DNA of 64,000 bases from an uncultured Phascolarctobacterium sp. (GCA_958448515.1 CAUDEF010000005.1:62001-126000), one strand, 5' to 3'; shown: positions 25,816 through 35,325, numbered from the stretch's first letter. Made by a program: numbers and translations. Notes: generated by a model from the sequence alone, not told the origin.

Positions 25816-26502
25816 ATGCTTTTGATATCTAATGTCAGTAAAATATATTCTGGTGGATCAGTTGCGTTGGAAGACGTTAATGTACATATAGAACCGGGTG
25901 AATTTGTCTTTGTAGTTGGACCAAGTGGAGCAGGCAAATCTACCTTTATAAAAATGCTGTTCCGTGAGGTTTTGCCAACTACGGGCAGCATTTTTGTTAA
26001 CGGAATAGATATTTTAAAATTACAGGATAAGGAAATTCCCTATATGCGCAGACAGCTTGGCATTATTTTTCAGGATTACAGACTGCTTCCGGACAGAACT
26101 GTATATGAAAATGTAGCTTTTGCCATGCAGGTAATTGAAGCTCCCCACAGAAAAATAAAACGCAGAGTTTTAAATGTGCTGGAGCTTGTAGGACTGCGTC
26201 ATCGCTGCAATTCCTATCCAAATGAATTAAGCGGCGGCGAGCAGCAGCGCATTGCCATTGCCCGGGCAATTGTTAATGATCCTTTGCTGGTAATTGCAGA
26301 TGAACCTACCGGTAACCTTGACCCTGAAACAAGCTGGGATATAATGAATATCTTTAAAGAGATTAATGAGTCCGGAACTACCATTGTCATGGCAACTCAT
26401 GATAAAGAGATTGTTGATGCTATGGGCAAACGTGTTATTGCCATAGAAAAAGGGCACATAGTGCGCGACGAACAGAATGGAGTGTATGGTTATGAGCTTT
26501 AG
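25816..26502 (+). CDS. ftsE: Cell division ATP-binding protein FtsE
   Basis: A 228-residue ABC ATPase with Walker A GPSGAGKST, IFQDYRLLPDRTVYENV (typical FtsE Q-loop region), signature LSGGEQQR, Walker B LVIADEPTGNLDPE and the H-loop THDKEIV. With FtsX it forms a divisome complex that transmits ATP hydrolysis to periplasmic peptidoglycan hydrolase activators. An EnvC-like gene follows ftsX, which supports that partnership. The 3' end overlaps ftsX. Confidence 0.95.
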   Translation: MLLISNVSKIYSGGSVALEDVNVHIEPGEFVFVVGPSGAGKSTFIKMLFREVLPTTGSIFVNGIDILKLQDKEIPYMRRQLGIIFQDYRLLPDRTVYENVAFAMQVIEAPHRKIKRRVLNVLELVGLRHRCNSYPNELSGGEQQRIAIARAIVNDPLLVIADEPTGNLDPETSWDIMNIFKEINESGTTIVMATHDKEIVDAMGKRVIAIEKGHIVRDEQNGVYGYEL

Positions 26503-27379
26503 TACAAAAGAATATTTTGTTCGCGAAACATATAAATCTATTCGTCGCAACGGCTTTATGAGCTTTGCTTCTATTTCTACAGTAGCGGTGTCCTTACTGG
26601 TGCTGGGTATGTTTTTGCTGATCTTTTTAAATACCAATAATCTGGCGAAATATCTTGAAAGCCAGGTACAGATTTCTGTGTATATGCTTGATGAAGCCAG
26701 TGATGAAGAGCTTTCTCAGGTAGAAAAAAGGCTGCAGGAAATGCAGGGCGTAGAAAAAGTTACCTTCATCAGTAAAGAAGAAGCTTTTGAAAAGTTCAGC
26801 GAGCGATTGGGAGATCAGCAGCAGTTGCTGGATTCTCTGGGTTCAGAAAATCCTTTTCCAAATTATTTTGATGTTCAGGTAGACAGCCCTGAACGTATAA
26901 AGGAGCTGACTCCTGTCATAAGTGATTTTCCAAAAGTTGAAACCGCAAAATTTGGACAGGAAGTAGTAGAAAACCTTTTTCAGCTGACAAAAATTTTACG
27001 TTTTGGCGGTATTATTCTGGTAGTATTCTTATCTATGGCCACCTTGTTTATTATTTCTAATACCATAAGACTTACAGTTTTTGCCAGACGCAAAGAAATC
27101 GTAATTATGAAATACGTTGGCGCAACTGACTGGTTTATTCGCTGGCCGTTTTTGCTGGAAGGCATGACGCTGGGATTTTTTGGTGCCGTTGCTGCCAGCA
27201 TTTTTGTAAATATTATTTACAGCGGCGTGCAGAGTAAAATTCATGCAACGCTGGCCTTTTTGCCGCTTATGCCTTCCTCTCCGCTGCTGTGGTATGTTTC
27301 TTTATTTTTGTTGGTTGCCGGAACAGGCATAGGAGCTCTTGGAAGTTATATTTCTTTACGTAAGTTCTTAAAGGTTTAA
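26492..27379 (+). CDS. ftsX: Cell division protein FtsX
   Basis: A 295-residue membrane protein with four membrane helices: one near 25-45, then an extracytoplasmic domain (about 50-165, with the PFPNYFDV segment), then three helices. MKYVGATDWFIRWPFLLEG is the typical cytoplasmic/helix joint. ATG 26492 is favoured because GGAGTG lies 7 bases upstream; it overlaps ftsE by 11 bases. The external domain should dock the M23 coiled-coil protein encoded next. Confidence 0.95.
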   Translation: MSFSTKEYFVRETYKSIRRNGFMSFASISTVAVSLLVLGMFLLIFLNTNNLAKYLESQVQISVYMLDEASDEELSQVEKRLQEMQGVEKVTFISKEEAFEKFSERLGDQQQLLDSLGSENPFPNYFDVQVDSPERIKELTPVISDFPKVETAKFGQEVVENLFQLTKILRFGGIILVVFLSMATLFIISNTIRLTVFARRKEIVIMKYVGATDWFIRWPFLLEGMTLGFFGAVAASIFVNIIYSGVQSKIHATLAFLPLMPSSPLLWYVSLFLLVAGTGIGALGSYISLRKFLKV

Positions 27380-27396
27380 AAATTAAGGAGAAATTC

Positions 27397-28545
27397 ATGA
27401 AAATCAGTAGAATACTAAGCAGTTTGCTGGCTTTATGGATTTTTCTGATTCCTGTATTTGCCAATTTTAGTTTTGCCAGTGAGATTGATGATAAAAAGGC
27501 CGAACTAAGTGAAATTCAGCAGAAAATGCAGGATATGGAGCTTCGTAAAGCAGCAGCCAGAGAAGAGGCTGAGGCTGCCAGTGCAGATTTGGATGAAGTT
27601 TTATCAAGATTAAATGAACTGCAGGCTCAGTCAAATGAATTGCAGGCTAAAAGCGATGCGCTGCAGAGCAGCATAGACGAAAATCAGGCTCAGCTGGAAG
27701 AAAATAAAAGACTTCATGAAGAACGCATGCAAATTTACGGTAAGCGTTTGCGAGAAATTTATATGAGCGGACAGATGAATTATCTGGATGTTCTTTTAGG
27801 TGCTAATAATTTTGCTGAATTTTCTTCACGCATGTATCTGCTGCAGAAGATAATCAGCAGTGATATTGCCATGCTGGATGATATCAAAAAATCTACTGAA
27901 GAAATCAAGGCCCGTCAGAAAGAACTTGATCAGCAGATGGAAGAAATTAAAATTACCAAAGCAGAACTTGATGCTCGTAAGGCTAAAGTTGATGAAGTAA
28001 GAGAGCAGAGAGCGCAGATACTGTATAAGGCGCAGGAAAAAGAACAGGAAAGTGCGTCTGAATATGAGCGTTTACTAGTACTTTCGGAAAATGTTGCTGC
28101 TATGATTCGCAGTCTGGAAAACTCCGGAGGTTATGCACCTCAGCAGAGCGCAGGCACAACAGGATTTATCTGGCCATGCCGCGGCGAAATTACTTCTTAC
28201 TATGGCTGGCGTACACATCCTATTTTTGGTACAACAAAATACCATTCCGGTATGGATATTGCTGTTGACTATGGTACTCCGATTCTGGCTTCAAATTCCG
28301 GTACAGTCATTTACAGCGGCTGGCTGGGTGGCTATGGTAATGCAGTTATGATCGATCATGGAGGCGGACTTGTTACTTTGTATGCTCATAATGATTCACT
28401 TAATGTAAGTGAAGGTCAGTATGTAAACAGAGGTACTGTTATTGCTTATGCCGGAAGTACTGGCTGGTCTACAGGCCCGCATTGCCATTTTGAAGTACGT
28501 CTGCATGGTGAAGTAACAGAACCGTTAGATTATTTGCCTGAATAG
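27397..28545 (+). CDS. EnvC-like murein hydrolase activator / M23 peptidase
   Basis: A 382-residue exported protein with a signal peptide ending near NFSFASE. Residues 27-245 form long coiled coils (Gln/Glu/Lys heptads), followed by an M23 LytM domain (about 255-380). Zinc ligands appear intact: HSGMDIA (His and Asp) and HCHFEV, plus the mid-domain His in LYAHNDSL, so unlike E. coli EnvC it may be an active endopeptidase. Direct position after ftsEX makes it the probable FtsX-controlled effector of septal peptidoglycan splitting. Confidence 0.92.
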   Translation: MKISRILSSLLALWIFLIPVFANFSFASEIDDKKAELSEIQQKMQDMELRKAAAREEAEAASADLDEVLSRLNELQAQSNELQAKSDALQSSIDENQAQLEENKRLHEERMQIYGKRLREIYMSGQMNYLDVLLGANNFAEFSSRMYLLQKIISSDIAMLDDIKKSTEEIKARQKELDQQMEEIKITKAELDARKAKVDEVREQRAQILYKAQEKEQESASEYERLLVLSENVAAMIRSLENSGGYAPQQSAGTTGFIWPCRGEITSYYGWRTHPIFGTTKYHSGMDIAVDYGTPILASNSGTVIYSGWLGGYGNAVMIDHGGGLVTLYAHNDSLNVSEGQYVNRGTVIAYAGSTGWSTGPHCHFEVRLHGEVTEPLDYLPE

Positions 28546-28562
28546 CGTTGGAGGCATTAAAG

Positions 28563-29717
28563 TTGTTTAAAAAGAGAGATTTGCAGCTGATTGGCTGTTG
28601 TTTGGTATCCGTTGTTTTAACTTTGGCATTCGTAACATGGAAGATAGAAAATATTACAGGTGATGCAGTGGGAACAATAAAATTCCTGCGCAGTATGAGT
28701 ATTGTCAAAAACAGTTATGACGGAGAAGTTGATAATAAAAAGCTTTTTGATGGTGCTATAGATGGTATGGTAAGGTCGCTTGGCGATCCATATTCTTCTT
28801 ATCTGGATGAAAAAAGTTTTGCCAGACTCAATGAAATGACAGTTGGCAGTTTCGGAGGTATTGGCATAGTTTTTGGCAGGCGGGATGACGATTATGTTGT
28901 CATTTCTGCTTTGCCGGATAATCCGGGTGCCATGGCCGGTATAAAAAACGGCGATATTATCCTTTCTGTTGATGGGGTTGCCGTAAAAACACTGGATATG
29001 AGTGAAGTTGCCGAAAAAATAAGAGGCAGGGAAGGCACCAGTGTAACCCTTGTGCTGAAAGAAAAAAGCGGAACAGAGAAAACAGTAACAGTTGTCAGAA
29101 AAGATATTAAAACTCCGTCTGTAGGAGGTCAGTTATTGCCGGATAGCAAAATAGGTTATATCAGAATCACCGTTTTTAATGAAAATACCGGCAGTGACTT
29201 TAAAAAGCTATATGAAGAACTTGAAGCAAAAGGAATGCAGGCTACTATCTTAGACTTGCGCGGCAATCCGGGAGGACTGCTGGATGATGGTGTTGCTGTA
29301 GCCAGATTGCTGGTTCCCAAAGGACCGATTGTATCTGTAGTTTATAAAAATGGTGATAAATATACAGAAAGCTCTTCCCTGGAAAAAGTAAAATATCCAT
29401 TGGCGGTGCTTGTGGATAATGGTACTGCCAGCGCAGCTGAGATTGTTTCCGGTGCGGTTAAGGATACAAACGCAGGCAAGCTTTTTGGCGTAAAAACTTT
29501 TGGTAAGGGCAGTGTTCAGGGCATTTACAAAATAGATGACAATACCGGTCTGAAAATTACCACAGCAAGATATTATACTCCTTCAGGAGTATCCATCCAT
29601 AACGTTGGTATTGAACCTGATGTGGCAGTAGAATTACCTGAAAATGCTGTTAAGGATGTGCAGCTTGAAGCTGCTGAAAAATATATACGCGAAGAATTGC
29701 AGAAAAGAGGTCAGTAA
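28563..29717 (+). CDS. C-terminal processing protease (S41, CtpA-like)
   Basis: A 384-residue protease with an N-terminal membrane anchor (about 8-28), a PDZ domain (about 95-175, with FGGIGIVFG and the GIKNGDIILSVDG loop), and the S41 domain. The serine is in GTASAAEIV and the general-base lysine in KTFGKGSVQ. It trims or degrades exported proteins from their C-terminus. TTG 28563 is chosen since GGAGG is 8 bases upstream. It is part of the ftsEX-M23 run and may control levels of the peptidoglycan enzymes. Confidence 0.93.
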   Translation: MFKKRDLQLIGCCLVSVVLTLAFVTWKIENITGDAVGTIKFLRSMSIVKNSYDGEVDNKKLFDGAIDGMVRSLGDPYSSYLDEKSFARLNEMTVGSFGGIGIVFGRRDDDYVVISALPDNPGAMAGIKNGDIILSVDGVAVKTLDMSEVAEKIRGREGTSVTLVLKEKSGTEKTVTVVRKDIKTPSVGGQLLPDSKIGYIRITVFNENTGSDFKKLYEELEAKGMQATILDLRGNPGGLLDDGVAVARLLVPKGPIVSVVYKNGDKYTESSSLEKVKYPLAVLVDNGTASAAEIVSGAVKDTNAGKLFGVKTFGKGSVQGIYKIDDNTGLKITTARYYTPSGVSIHNVGIEPDVAVELPENAVKDVQLEAAEKYIREELQKRGQ

Positions 29718-29718
29718 A

Positions 29719-30069
29719 ATGCTTTTTATATGCTATGATAAATGCGGTACCTGCAAAAAGGCTGAAAAGTATTTGCAGGAGAAGGGCATAGCTTTTGAAA
29801 AACGTGCCATTAAAGAAGATAAGCCAACTTTGGAAGAACTTGCAATGTGGCACGCAAAAAGTGGTTTGCCTCTGAAAAGATTTTTCAATACCAGCGGTAA
29901 TCTGTATAAGACCATGCAGCTGAAAGATAAATTACCGCAAATGTCAGAAGAAGAGCAACTGCAGCTTCTGGCAAGTGACGGTATGCTGGTAAAACGTCCC
30001 ATTGTGGTAACGGATGATTTTGTACTGGTTGGCTTCAAAGAACAGGAATGGGCTGACAAAGGATTATAA
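29719..30069 (+). CDS. ArsC/Spx/YffB family thioredoxin-fold protein
   Basis: A 116-residue protein with a CGTC motif (Cys10 and Cys13) at the start of a thioredoxin-like fold, LPLKRFFNTSGNLYK, and the family arginine in VKRPIVV. It could be a glutaredoxin-type reductase or a regulator; the CxxC, absence of Spx RNA polymerase contacts I can recognise, and isolation from ars genes make arsenate reduction only one option. ATG 29719 has AGAGG 8 bases upstream; it begins right after the protease stop. Confidence 0.82.
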   Translation: MLFICYDKCGTCKKAEKYLQEKGIAFEKRAIKEDKPTLEELAMWHAKSGLPLKRFFNTSGNLYKTMQLKDKLPQMSEEEQLQLLASDGMLVKRPIVVTDDFVLVGFKEQEWADKGL

Positions 30070-30081
30070 TTACAGATATTC

Positions 30082-30124
30082 AAACTGCACTTAAACAGTT
30101 TTATGTTTAGGTGCAGTTTTTTTA
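30082..30124 (+). terminator. Terminator of the envelope gene block
   Basis: Interrupted stem AAACTGCAC..AAACA/TGTTT..GTGCAGTTT followed by seven or more T. Confidence 0.88.
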
Positions 30125-30217
30125 TTGAAAAATAAATATAAAAATTAATAAAAAATTAATATATCCGAGATAAAGTGCTACAATAAAAGAATAAAATAAA
30201 CATTTTGGGGGTTATTA

Positions 30218-31417
30218 ATGAAATTAGTAAATATATTTATAATGACGGTGTTATTATTGGGACAGTGCATTGCAGTATATGCTGAAAATGTTGTTTTAGG
30301 CATTGAGCGGCAAAATTTATACAGCAATCTTCTGAACGGTAAAAGAGTAGGTCTTTTAACTAATCAGACAGGTGTTGATCATAATCTGTGCAGCAGTGTG
30401 AATATCTTGCGAGAGAATTTTAATCTGACGGCAGTATTTGTTCCTGAGCATGGTTTTTATGGAGCTGTTGCGGCAGGTGAAGAATTTAAAAATGAAACTT
30501 TAAACGGAATAACAGTGTACAGCCTTTATGAAGACAGTAAGCGGCCTTCTGCTGATATGCTGGCAGATATTGATATTATGTGCGTAGACTTGCAGGATAT
30601 AGGCATCAGGCACTATACCTACGTTTCTACAATGGCTTATGTTATGGAAGAATGTGCCAGATATGGCAAGCCTGTAGTTATTTTTGACAGGCCCAATCCG
30701 CTGGGCGGAGAAAGCATTGAAGGGCCAGTTTTAAAACCTCAGTATAAAACTTTTATTGGTCTATATGAAATGCCTTTGCGGCATGGGCTGACCATCGGTG
30801 AATATGCCAGGTTTATAAATTCAGAATATAAAATAGGCTGTCAGCTTTATGTTATACCTATGCAAAAATGGCATAGAAAAATGCTGTGGCAGGATACAGG
30901 CTTATTATGGGTAGGTACGTCTCCCTTAATACCAACAGCAGAAACTGCCTTTTTGTACGGCGTAACAGGAGTAACTGGCGATACAAATCTTTCTGTTGGA
31001 GCAGCCACTGCAAAACCCTTTTATTATGTTGGCGCAGAGTTTGCTGATGAGAATATGGTTGCAGACAGTCTTAACAAGCTTAATCTTGCCGGAGTTAAAT
31101 TTCGTCCGGCAGCATTTATTGCCCGCTCCGGAAAATATCAGGGAAAATTAATCAAAGGCGCAGAAATTTATATAACAGATTACCATAAGGTAAATCTGCC
31201 GGAGTTGGGTTACAGAATATTATATACTTTGCGCAGCTTGTATCCGGATAAGATAGTTTTTCCAAAGCGCGAGTATGCAGAGGGTTATAAAACAGATATT
31301 GCACTGGGAGAAAGCAGTATCAGAGAAAATGAACTGCCGGAAGCTGCCTTTGCCAGATGGCATGATGAATGTAATGCTTTTAAAGAAAAAGCAAAGCCAT
31401 ATTTATTGTACAAATAG
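30218..31417 (+). CDS. Exo-beta-N-acetylmuramidase NamZ-like (DUF1343)
   Basis: A 399-residue exported protein with a signal peptide cleaved near VYAEN. The DUF1343 pattern is clear: LLTNQTGVDHN, FVPEHGFYG, DLQDIGIRHYTYVSTM, IFDRPNPLGG and EGPVL. B. subtilis NamZ of this family removes N-acetylmuramic acid from the non-reducing end of peptidoglycan fragments. PEHG and DxQDIG residues fit the proposed catalytic site. GGGG lies before the ATG. It stands in its own unit and may recycle murein released by the preceding hydrolase system. Confidence 0.88.
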   Translation: MKLVNIFIMTVLLLGQCIAVYAENVVLGIERQNLYSNLLNGKRVGLLTNQTGVDHNLCSSVNILRENFNLTAVFVPEHGFYGAVAAGEEFKNETLNGITVYSLYEDSKRPSADMLADIDIMCVDLQDIGIRHYTYVSTMAYVMEECARYGKPVVIFDRPNPLGGESIEGPVLKPQYKTFIGLYEMPLRHGLTIGEYARFINSEYKIGCQLYVIPMQKWHRKMLWQDTGLLWVGTSPLIPTAETAFLYGVTGVTGDTNLSVGAATAKPFYYVGAEFADENMVADSLNKLNLAGVKFRPAAFIARSGKYQGKLIKGAEIYITDYHKVNLPELGYRILYTLRSLYPDKIVFPKREYAEGYKTDIALGESSIRENELPEAAFARWHDECNAFKEKAKPYLLYK

Positions 31418-31476
31418 CAGGATTTTATATTATGAAGGTTTAATATAACAGAAAATACTTTTTGGAGGGATGCAAT

Positions 31477-32118
31477 ATGAATTTAGCTGCTTTATGGAAG
31501 CTTTCTTATGGTATGTATGCTTTAACAGCGATGGATGGTGAGCGTCCGACTGGCTGCATTATTAATACAGCTATTCAGGTAACAAGTAAAAATCCTACTA
31601 TAGCTATCAGTTTGAATAAAGATAATTATACTTATGATGTAATTAAAAAGACTGGCAAATTTGCTGTTTCTATTATTTCAGAAGCTACATCACAAAACGT
31701 AATTGCCAGACTTGGTTTTTGTTCCGGCAGAGATACAGATAAATTTGCAGATAATGAGTTCAGCTGGAAAATGATTAACGAGCTGCCTGTTGTTACTGAT
31801 GCTACCAGCGGTTATATTACTGCCGAAGTTTTGGGCAGTTATGAAATGGAAACACATTTTGTTATTTTAGCTCGTGTGACTGATGCTGATGTAATCAGTG
31901 AAAATATACCTATGACCTACAAATATTATCACGAAGTAATCAAGGGTAAAGCACCTAAAAATGCACCTACCTATCAGGAAGAGAAAGCTGAAACCGGCAG
32001 TGAAAAGTGGATATGCGGCGTGTGCGGCTATATTTATGAGGGAGATTTGACTGCAGAAGCAGATGATTTTGTGTGCCCGGTATGCAAACAGCCAAAGAGT
32101 AAGTTTGTGAAACAATGA
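31477..32118 (+). CDS. Flavin reductase-rubredoxin fusion (high-molecular-weight rubredoxin type)
   Basis: A 213-residue two-domain redox protein. Residues 1-150 are an FMN-binding flavin reductase domain (YGMYALTAMDGERPTGCI..NTAIQVT). Residues 165-210 are a rubredoxin with both iron knuckles (CGVCGY and CPVC). In Moorella the similar Hrb passes electrons from NADH to flavodiiron proteins. Here it could feed desulfoferrodoxin or such an oxygen/NO reductase; the partner is not in the window. ATG 31477 has TTGGAGGGA upstream, replacing a GTG/ATG choice further up. Confidence 0.9.
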   Translation: MNLAALWKLSYGMYALTAMDGERPTGCIINTAIQVTSKNPTIAISLNKDNYTYDVIKKTGKFAVSIISEATSQNVIARLGFCSGRDTDKFADNEFSWKMINELPVVTDATSGYITAEVLGSYEMETHFVILARVTDADVISENIPMTYKYYHEVIKGKAPKNAPTYQEEKAETGSEKWICGVCGYIYEGDLTAEADDFVCPVCKQPKSKFVKQ

Positions 32119-32136
32119 TAAAGCATGACATAAAAA

Positions 32137-32170
32137 AACTCGAAAACGAAAGTTTTCGAGTTTTTTTTGT
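32137..32170 (+). terminator. Terminator after the rubredoxin fusion gene
   Basis: Perfect stem AACTCGAAAAC/GTTTTCGAGTT with GAAA loop and eight T. Confidence 0.95.
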
Positions 32171-32293
32171 GCAAATATGAACGGCAAAAAATAAAATAAA
32201 TAAAGTTTAATTTTTAGATTTATTGCCGATAATATGTTATACTTAAAAACAGATGAATGTAAACAGATACTTATTTATAACGGAGGAAATGAG

Positions 32294-33181
32294 ATGCAAT
32301 ATCTTTCAGTTGCTGAGATAGCCGGAAAATGGGGAATATCAGAACGCAGTGTAAGAAATTATTGTGCTCATGGGCGTGTAAACGGAGCAATTCTTAACGG
32401 CAAAACATGGTATATACCAGAAACTGCTGCAAAACCAGAGCGTGCAAATAAAAAGAAAAAGCAGTTTACTCTGCTTGATATTTTACAGCAGCAGAAGGCA
32501 GATAAATATCCGGGCGGTATTTATCATAAAACACAAATAGATTTGACATATAACTCCAATCACATGGAAGGCAGTCGCTTAACACATGATCAGACCAGGT
32601 ACATTTTTGAAACTAACACTATTAGTACGGAAAATGAAGTTTTGAATGTAGATGATGTGATTGAAACAGCTAATCATTTTCGATGTATTGATATGATTAT
32701 AGATAATGCAAAAGCAAGCTTAACAGAAAAAATAATTAAGGAACTGCATCTGATACTAAAAAGTGGTACCAGTGATTCCAGAAAAGGCTGGTTTGCAGTA
32801 GGTGATTATAAAAAGCTGCCAAATGAAGTGGGTGGCATGCAAACTGCACTGCCGGAAGAAGTTGCAGGCAAAATAAAAGAACTGCTGACAGAATATAATT
32901 CCAAGTCTGAAAAAACTTTAGATGATATATTAGATTTTCATGTGAAGTTTGAAAAAATACATCCATTTCAGGATGGCAACGGACGTGTGGGCAGGCTGGT
33001 TATGTTTAAGGAGTGCCTTAAATATAGTATAGTTCCCTTTATTATTGAGGATAATCTGAAATTTTTCTATTACCGTGGTTTAAAGGAATGGAACAGGGAA
33101 AAAGGTTATCTGACAGATACCTGCCTTTCTGTGCAGGATAAATATAAAGCGTATTTAGATTATTTCAGGATTGAGTATTGA
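32294..33181 (+). CDS. Fic family protein with N-terminal HTH and class II inhibitory helix
   Basis: A 295-residue protein. Residues 1-45 look like a MerR/HTH_17-type DNA-binding start (YLSVAEIAGKWGISERSVRNY), followed by a basic linker. SNHMEG at about residue 91 matches the S/TxxxE(G/N) inhibitory helix N-terminal to the Fic core (class II), and HPFQDGNGRVGRL is the complete active site, so AMP transfer to a target protein is expected once inhibition is released. ATG 32294 follows GGAGG by 7 bases. It lies beside a DUF262 nuclease gene; the target is unknown. Confidence 0.9.
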   Translation: MQYLSVAEIAGKWGISERSVRNYCAHGRVNGAILNGKTWYIPETAAKPERANKKKKQFTLLDILQQQKADKYPGGIYHKTQIDLTYNSNHMEGSRLTHDQTRYIFETNTISTENEVLNVDDVIETANHFRCIDMIIDNAKASLTEKIIKELHLILKSGTSDSRKGWFAVGDYKKLPNEVGGMQTALPEEVAGKIKELLTEYNSKSEKTLDDILDFHVKFEKIHPFQDGNGRVGRLVMFKECLKYSIVPFIIEDNLKFFYYRGLKEWNREKGYLTDTCLSVQDKYKAYLDYFRIEY

Positions 33182-33254
33182 AAAACTCCAAGAGATTGGC
33201 AAGGTTAATTGTAATATTGATAAGATTTTAAATATTTAGATAGGAGGTTTGGCG

Positions 33255-35066
33255 ATGACAGGTGAAAAATTTACATTGATGCAGTATTCTGTCCACGCAA
33301 TTTTAGGGTTAATTGAAGCTGAGGACTTTGTTATACCAGAAATTCAGCGTCCTTTTGTATGGAAACGTAGCCAAGTTAGAGATTTGATTGATTCACTGTA
33401 TAACGGTTATCCAACTGGATATATAATTACATGGAAAAATCCAGATGTAAAAACTAAAGATGGTGGAAAAGCTAATGGCAAGAAAGTATTAATTGATGGC
33501 CAACAAAGAGTTACTGCTTTAATGGCAGCGATATCAGGAAAAGAAGTATTAGATGATGACTTCAATAAGGAACGCATAAAAATCGCATTTAATCCGTTAG
33601 CGGAAGATGAAACCAAAAGATTTGCAGTGCAGGATGCATCACATTTGAAAGATAAAAAATGGATATCTGATATTTCAGTAGTATTCAATCCTGAATTTGA
33701 TCCATTTGAATTTTCAATTCACTATTGTGAACTGAATGAAGGTATCAAACCTAACATAGTTAATAAGGCGATTACTGATTTGAAAAGCATTGCGAATCGT
33801 CAAATTGGGGTTATTGAACTTGATGCAGCACTTGATATTGATGAAGTAACGGAGATTTTTATTCGTATTAATTCCAAAGGAACTGTTTTAAGTCAATCGG
33901 ATTTTGTTATGTCAAAAATGGCAGCTGATTCAGCTCATAATGGTAGTTTGATGAGAAAAGCCGTAGATTATTTCTGCCATTTGGCGGTAAAACCGGACTT
34001 TTACTCTTATCTAGTAAATGATAAAGAGTTTATGGAATCTAAATATGCTGATAAGATTAAATGGTTAGCAAATGATTATGATGATATTTATGACCCTGAT
34101 TATGGAGATATGTTAAGAGTATCTTTTATGCATCAATTCAGACGTGGAAAATTGTCAGATTTGGTAAGTTTGTTATCAGGCAGAGACTTTGTCACTAAAG
34201 AGTTTCGAGATGATATTGTAGAGAGTTCGTACAAAAAATTGGATGAAGGCATAATCAAGTTCATTAACAAGTATAATTTTTCTCAATTTATTATGGCAAT
34301 TAAAGGTGCGGGTTTCGTATCAAGTAAGCTACTTAATTCAAAAATGACATTGGATTTCGCATATACGTTGTATCTAATGTTGCTGAATGATCCTCAAATT
34401 CCCAATGTGCAGATTAAGAGATATGTACAGAAGTGGTTTGTTCTTTCAACGCTTACATCCAGATATATTGGTTCTCCTGAAACACAAATGGATAGAGATA
34501 TGAGGAGTATTGAAGAAAAAGGGTTTTTAAAATTTCTGGAAGAAATTGAAGCATCAGCATTATCAGAAAGTTTTTGGAATGTTACATTACCACAATTTTT
34601 AGAAACATCTTCTATTAACAGTCCGGTGTTTAATACTTTTTTAGCTGCACAGATTAATAGAAATTGTAATTCTTTATTGATGAATGGTACCAAAGTTTCG
34701 GATTTAATAACTGTTTCTGGTGATGTACATCATATTTTTCCAAAAGCATATTTAAAGAAAAACGGTATAAATTCTAAAGTGAAATATAATCAGGTCGCAA
34801 ATTATATTTATTTGGATACTCAAATAAATAAAGCTATCAGTGACGATGCACCAGCTATATATTTTTCCAAAGTAAAAGAACAATGCAGAACAAAAAATAT
34901 TGTATTTGGTAATATATCTGCAGATGAACTATTAAATGAAAACTTAAGAGAGAACTGCATTCCTGATGATATTTTTGATATGGATATAGAAAATTATGAT
35001 GATTTTTTACAGAAACGCAGAAAGTTAATGGCGAAATTTGTTCAGGAATATTATAAGAATTTGTAA
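33255..35066 (+). CDS. DUF262 / HNH-type nuclease (GmrSD-like, defence candidate)
   Basis: A 603-residue protein. The N-terminal DUF262 domain shows QRPFVWK (31-37) and DGQQR (81-85), the ParB-like nucleotide-binding or hydrolysing motif of GmrS. FIRINSKGTVLSQSDF is also typical. The C-terminal region carries VHHIFPK at about residue 491 followed by NYIYLDTQINKAISD, an HNH-type nuclease motif like GmrD/DUF1524. GmrSD cuts glucosylated or otherwise modified phage DNA. The codon usage looks more AT-rich than the neighbours, which suggests transfer. ATG 33255 follows AGGAGG. Confidence 0.85.
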   Translation: MTGEKFTLMQYSVHAILGLIEAEDFVIPEIQRPFVWKRSQVRDLIDSLYNGYPTGYIITWKNPDVKTKDGGKANGKKVLIDGQQRVTALMAAISGKEVLDDDFNKERIKIAFNPLAEDETKRFAVQDASHLKDKKWISDISVVFNPEFDPFEFSIHYCELNEGIKPNIVNKAITDLKSIANRQIGVIELDAALDIDEVTEIFIRINSKGTVLSQSDFVMSKMAADSAHNGSLMRKAVDYFCHLAVKPDFYSYLVNDKEFMESKYADKIKWLANDYDDIYDPDYGDMLRVSFMHQFRRGKLSDLVSLLSGRDFVTKEFRDDIVESSYKKLDEGIIKFINKYNFSQFIMAIKGAGFVSSKLLNSKMTLDFAYTLYLMLLNDPQIPNVQIKRYVQKWFVLSTLTSRYIGSPETQMDRDMRSIEEKGFLKFLEEIEASALSESFWNVTLPQFLETSSINSPVFNTFLAAQINRNCNSLLMNGTKVSDLITVSGDVHHIFPKAYLKKNGINSKVKYNQVANYIYLDTQINKAISDDAPAIYFSKVKEQCRTKNIVFGNISADELLNENLRENCIPDDIFDMDIENYDDFLQKRRKLMAKFVQEYYKNL

Positions 35067-35120
35067 TATTTATTGAAAATGATGCATGATAAAGAAGTTT
35101 TTAACCAAAAACAATCAAAA

Positions 35121-35151
35121 AAACAATCGTAAAATTTTGCGATTGTTTTTT
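35121..35151 (+). terminator. Terminator after the DUF262 gene
   Basis: Stem AAACAATCG/CGATTGTTT with T run. Confidence 0.88.
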
Positions 35152-35265
35152 ATGCAGTCATAAATTTATAAATTATGTATTTTAAAGTTTTTCTTGCAAC
35201 ATACACTATTTTGTGGTGTAGTAATGAAAATATACGTACATTTATGATAAATTTAAGTAAAAGAT

Positions 35266-35308
35266 AAAGTCCGCAAAACCCAGTAAAATCAAGGTTTTGC
35301 GGACTTTT
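35266..35308 (+). terminator. Long perfect hairpin upstream of the phosphatase gene
   Basis: 15-bp perfect stem AAAGTCCGCAAAACC/GGTTTTGCGGACTTT with a 12-base loop and T run. It lies between any upstream promoter and the phosphatase start at 35326, so it could end an unannotated short transcript or act as an attenuator. Confidence 0.6.
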
Positions 35309-35325
35309 AAAAGGATGTGGAGAAA

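Noticed and set aside
29719..30069. Arsenate reductase as a firm call
   Set aside because: The CxxC motif and the lack of ars genes nearby leave the wider ArsC/Spx/YffB family as the only safe label.
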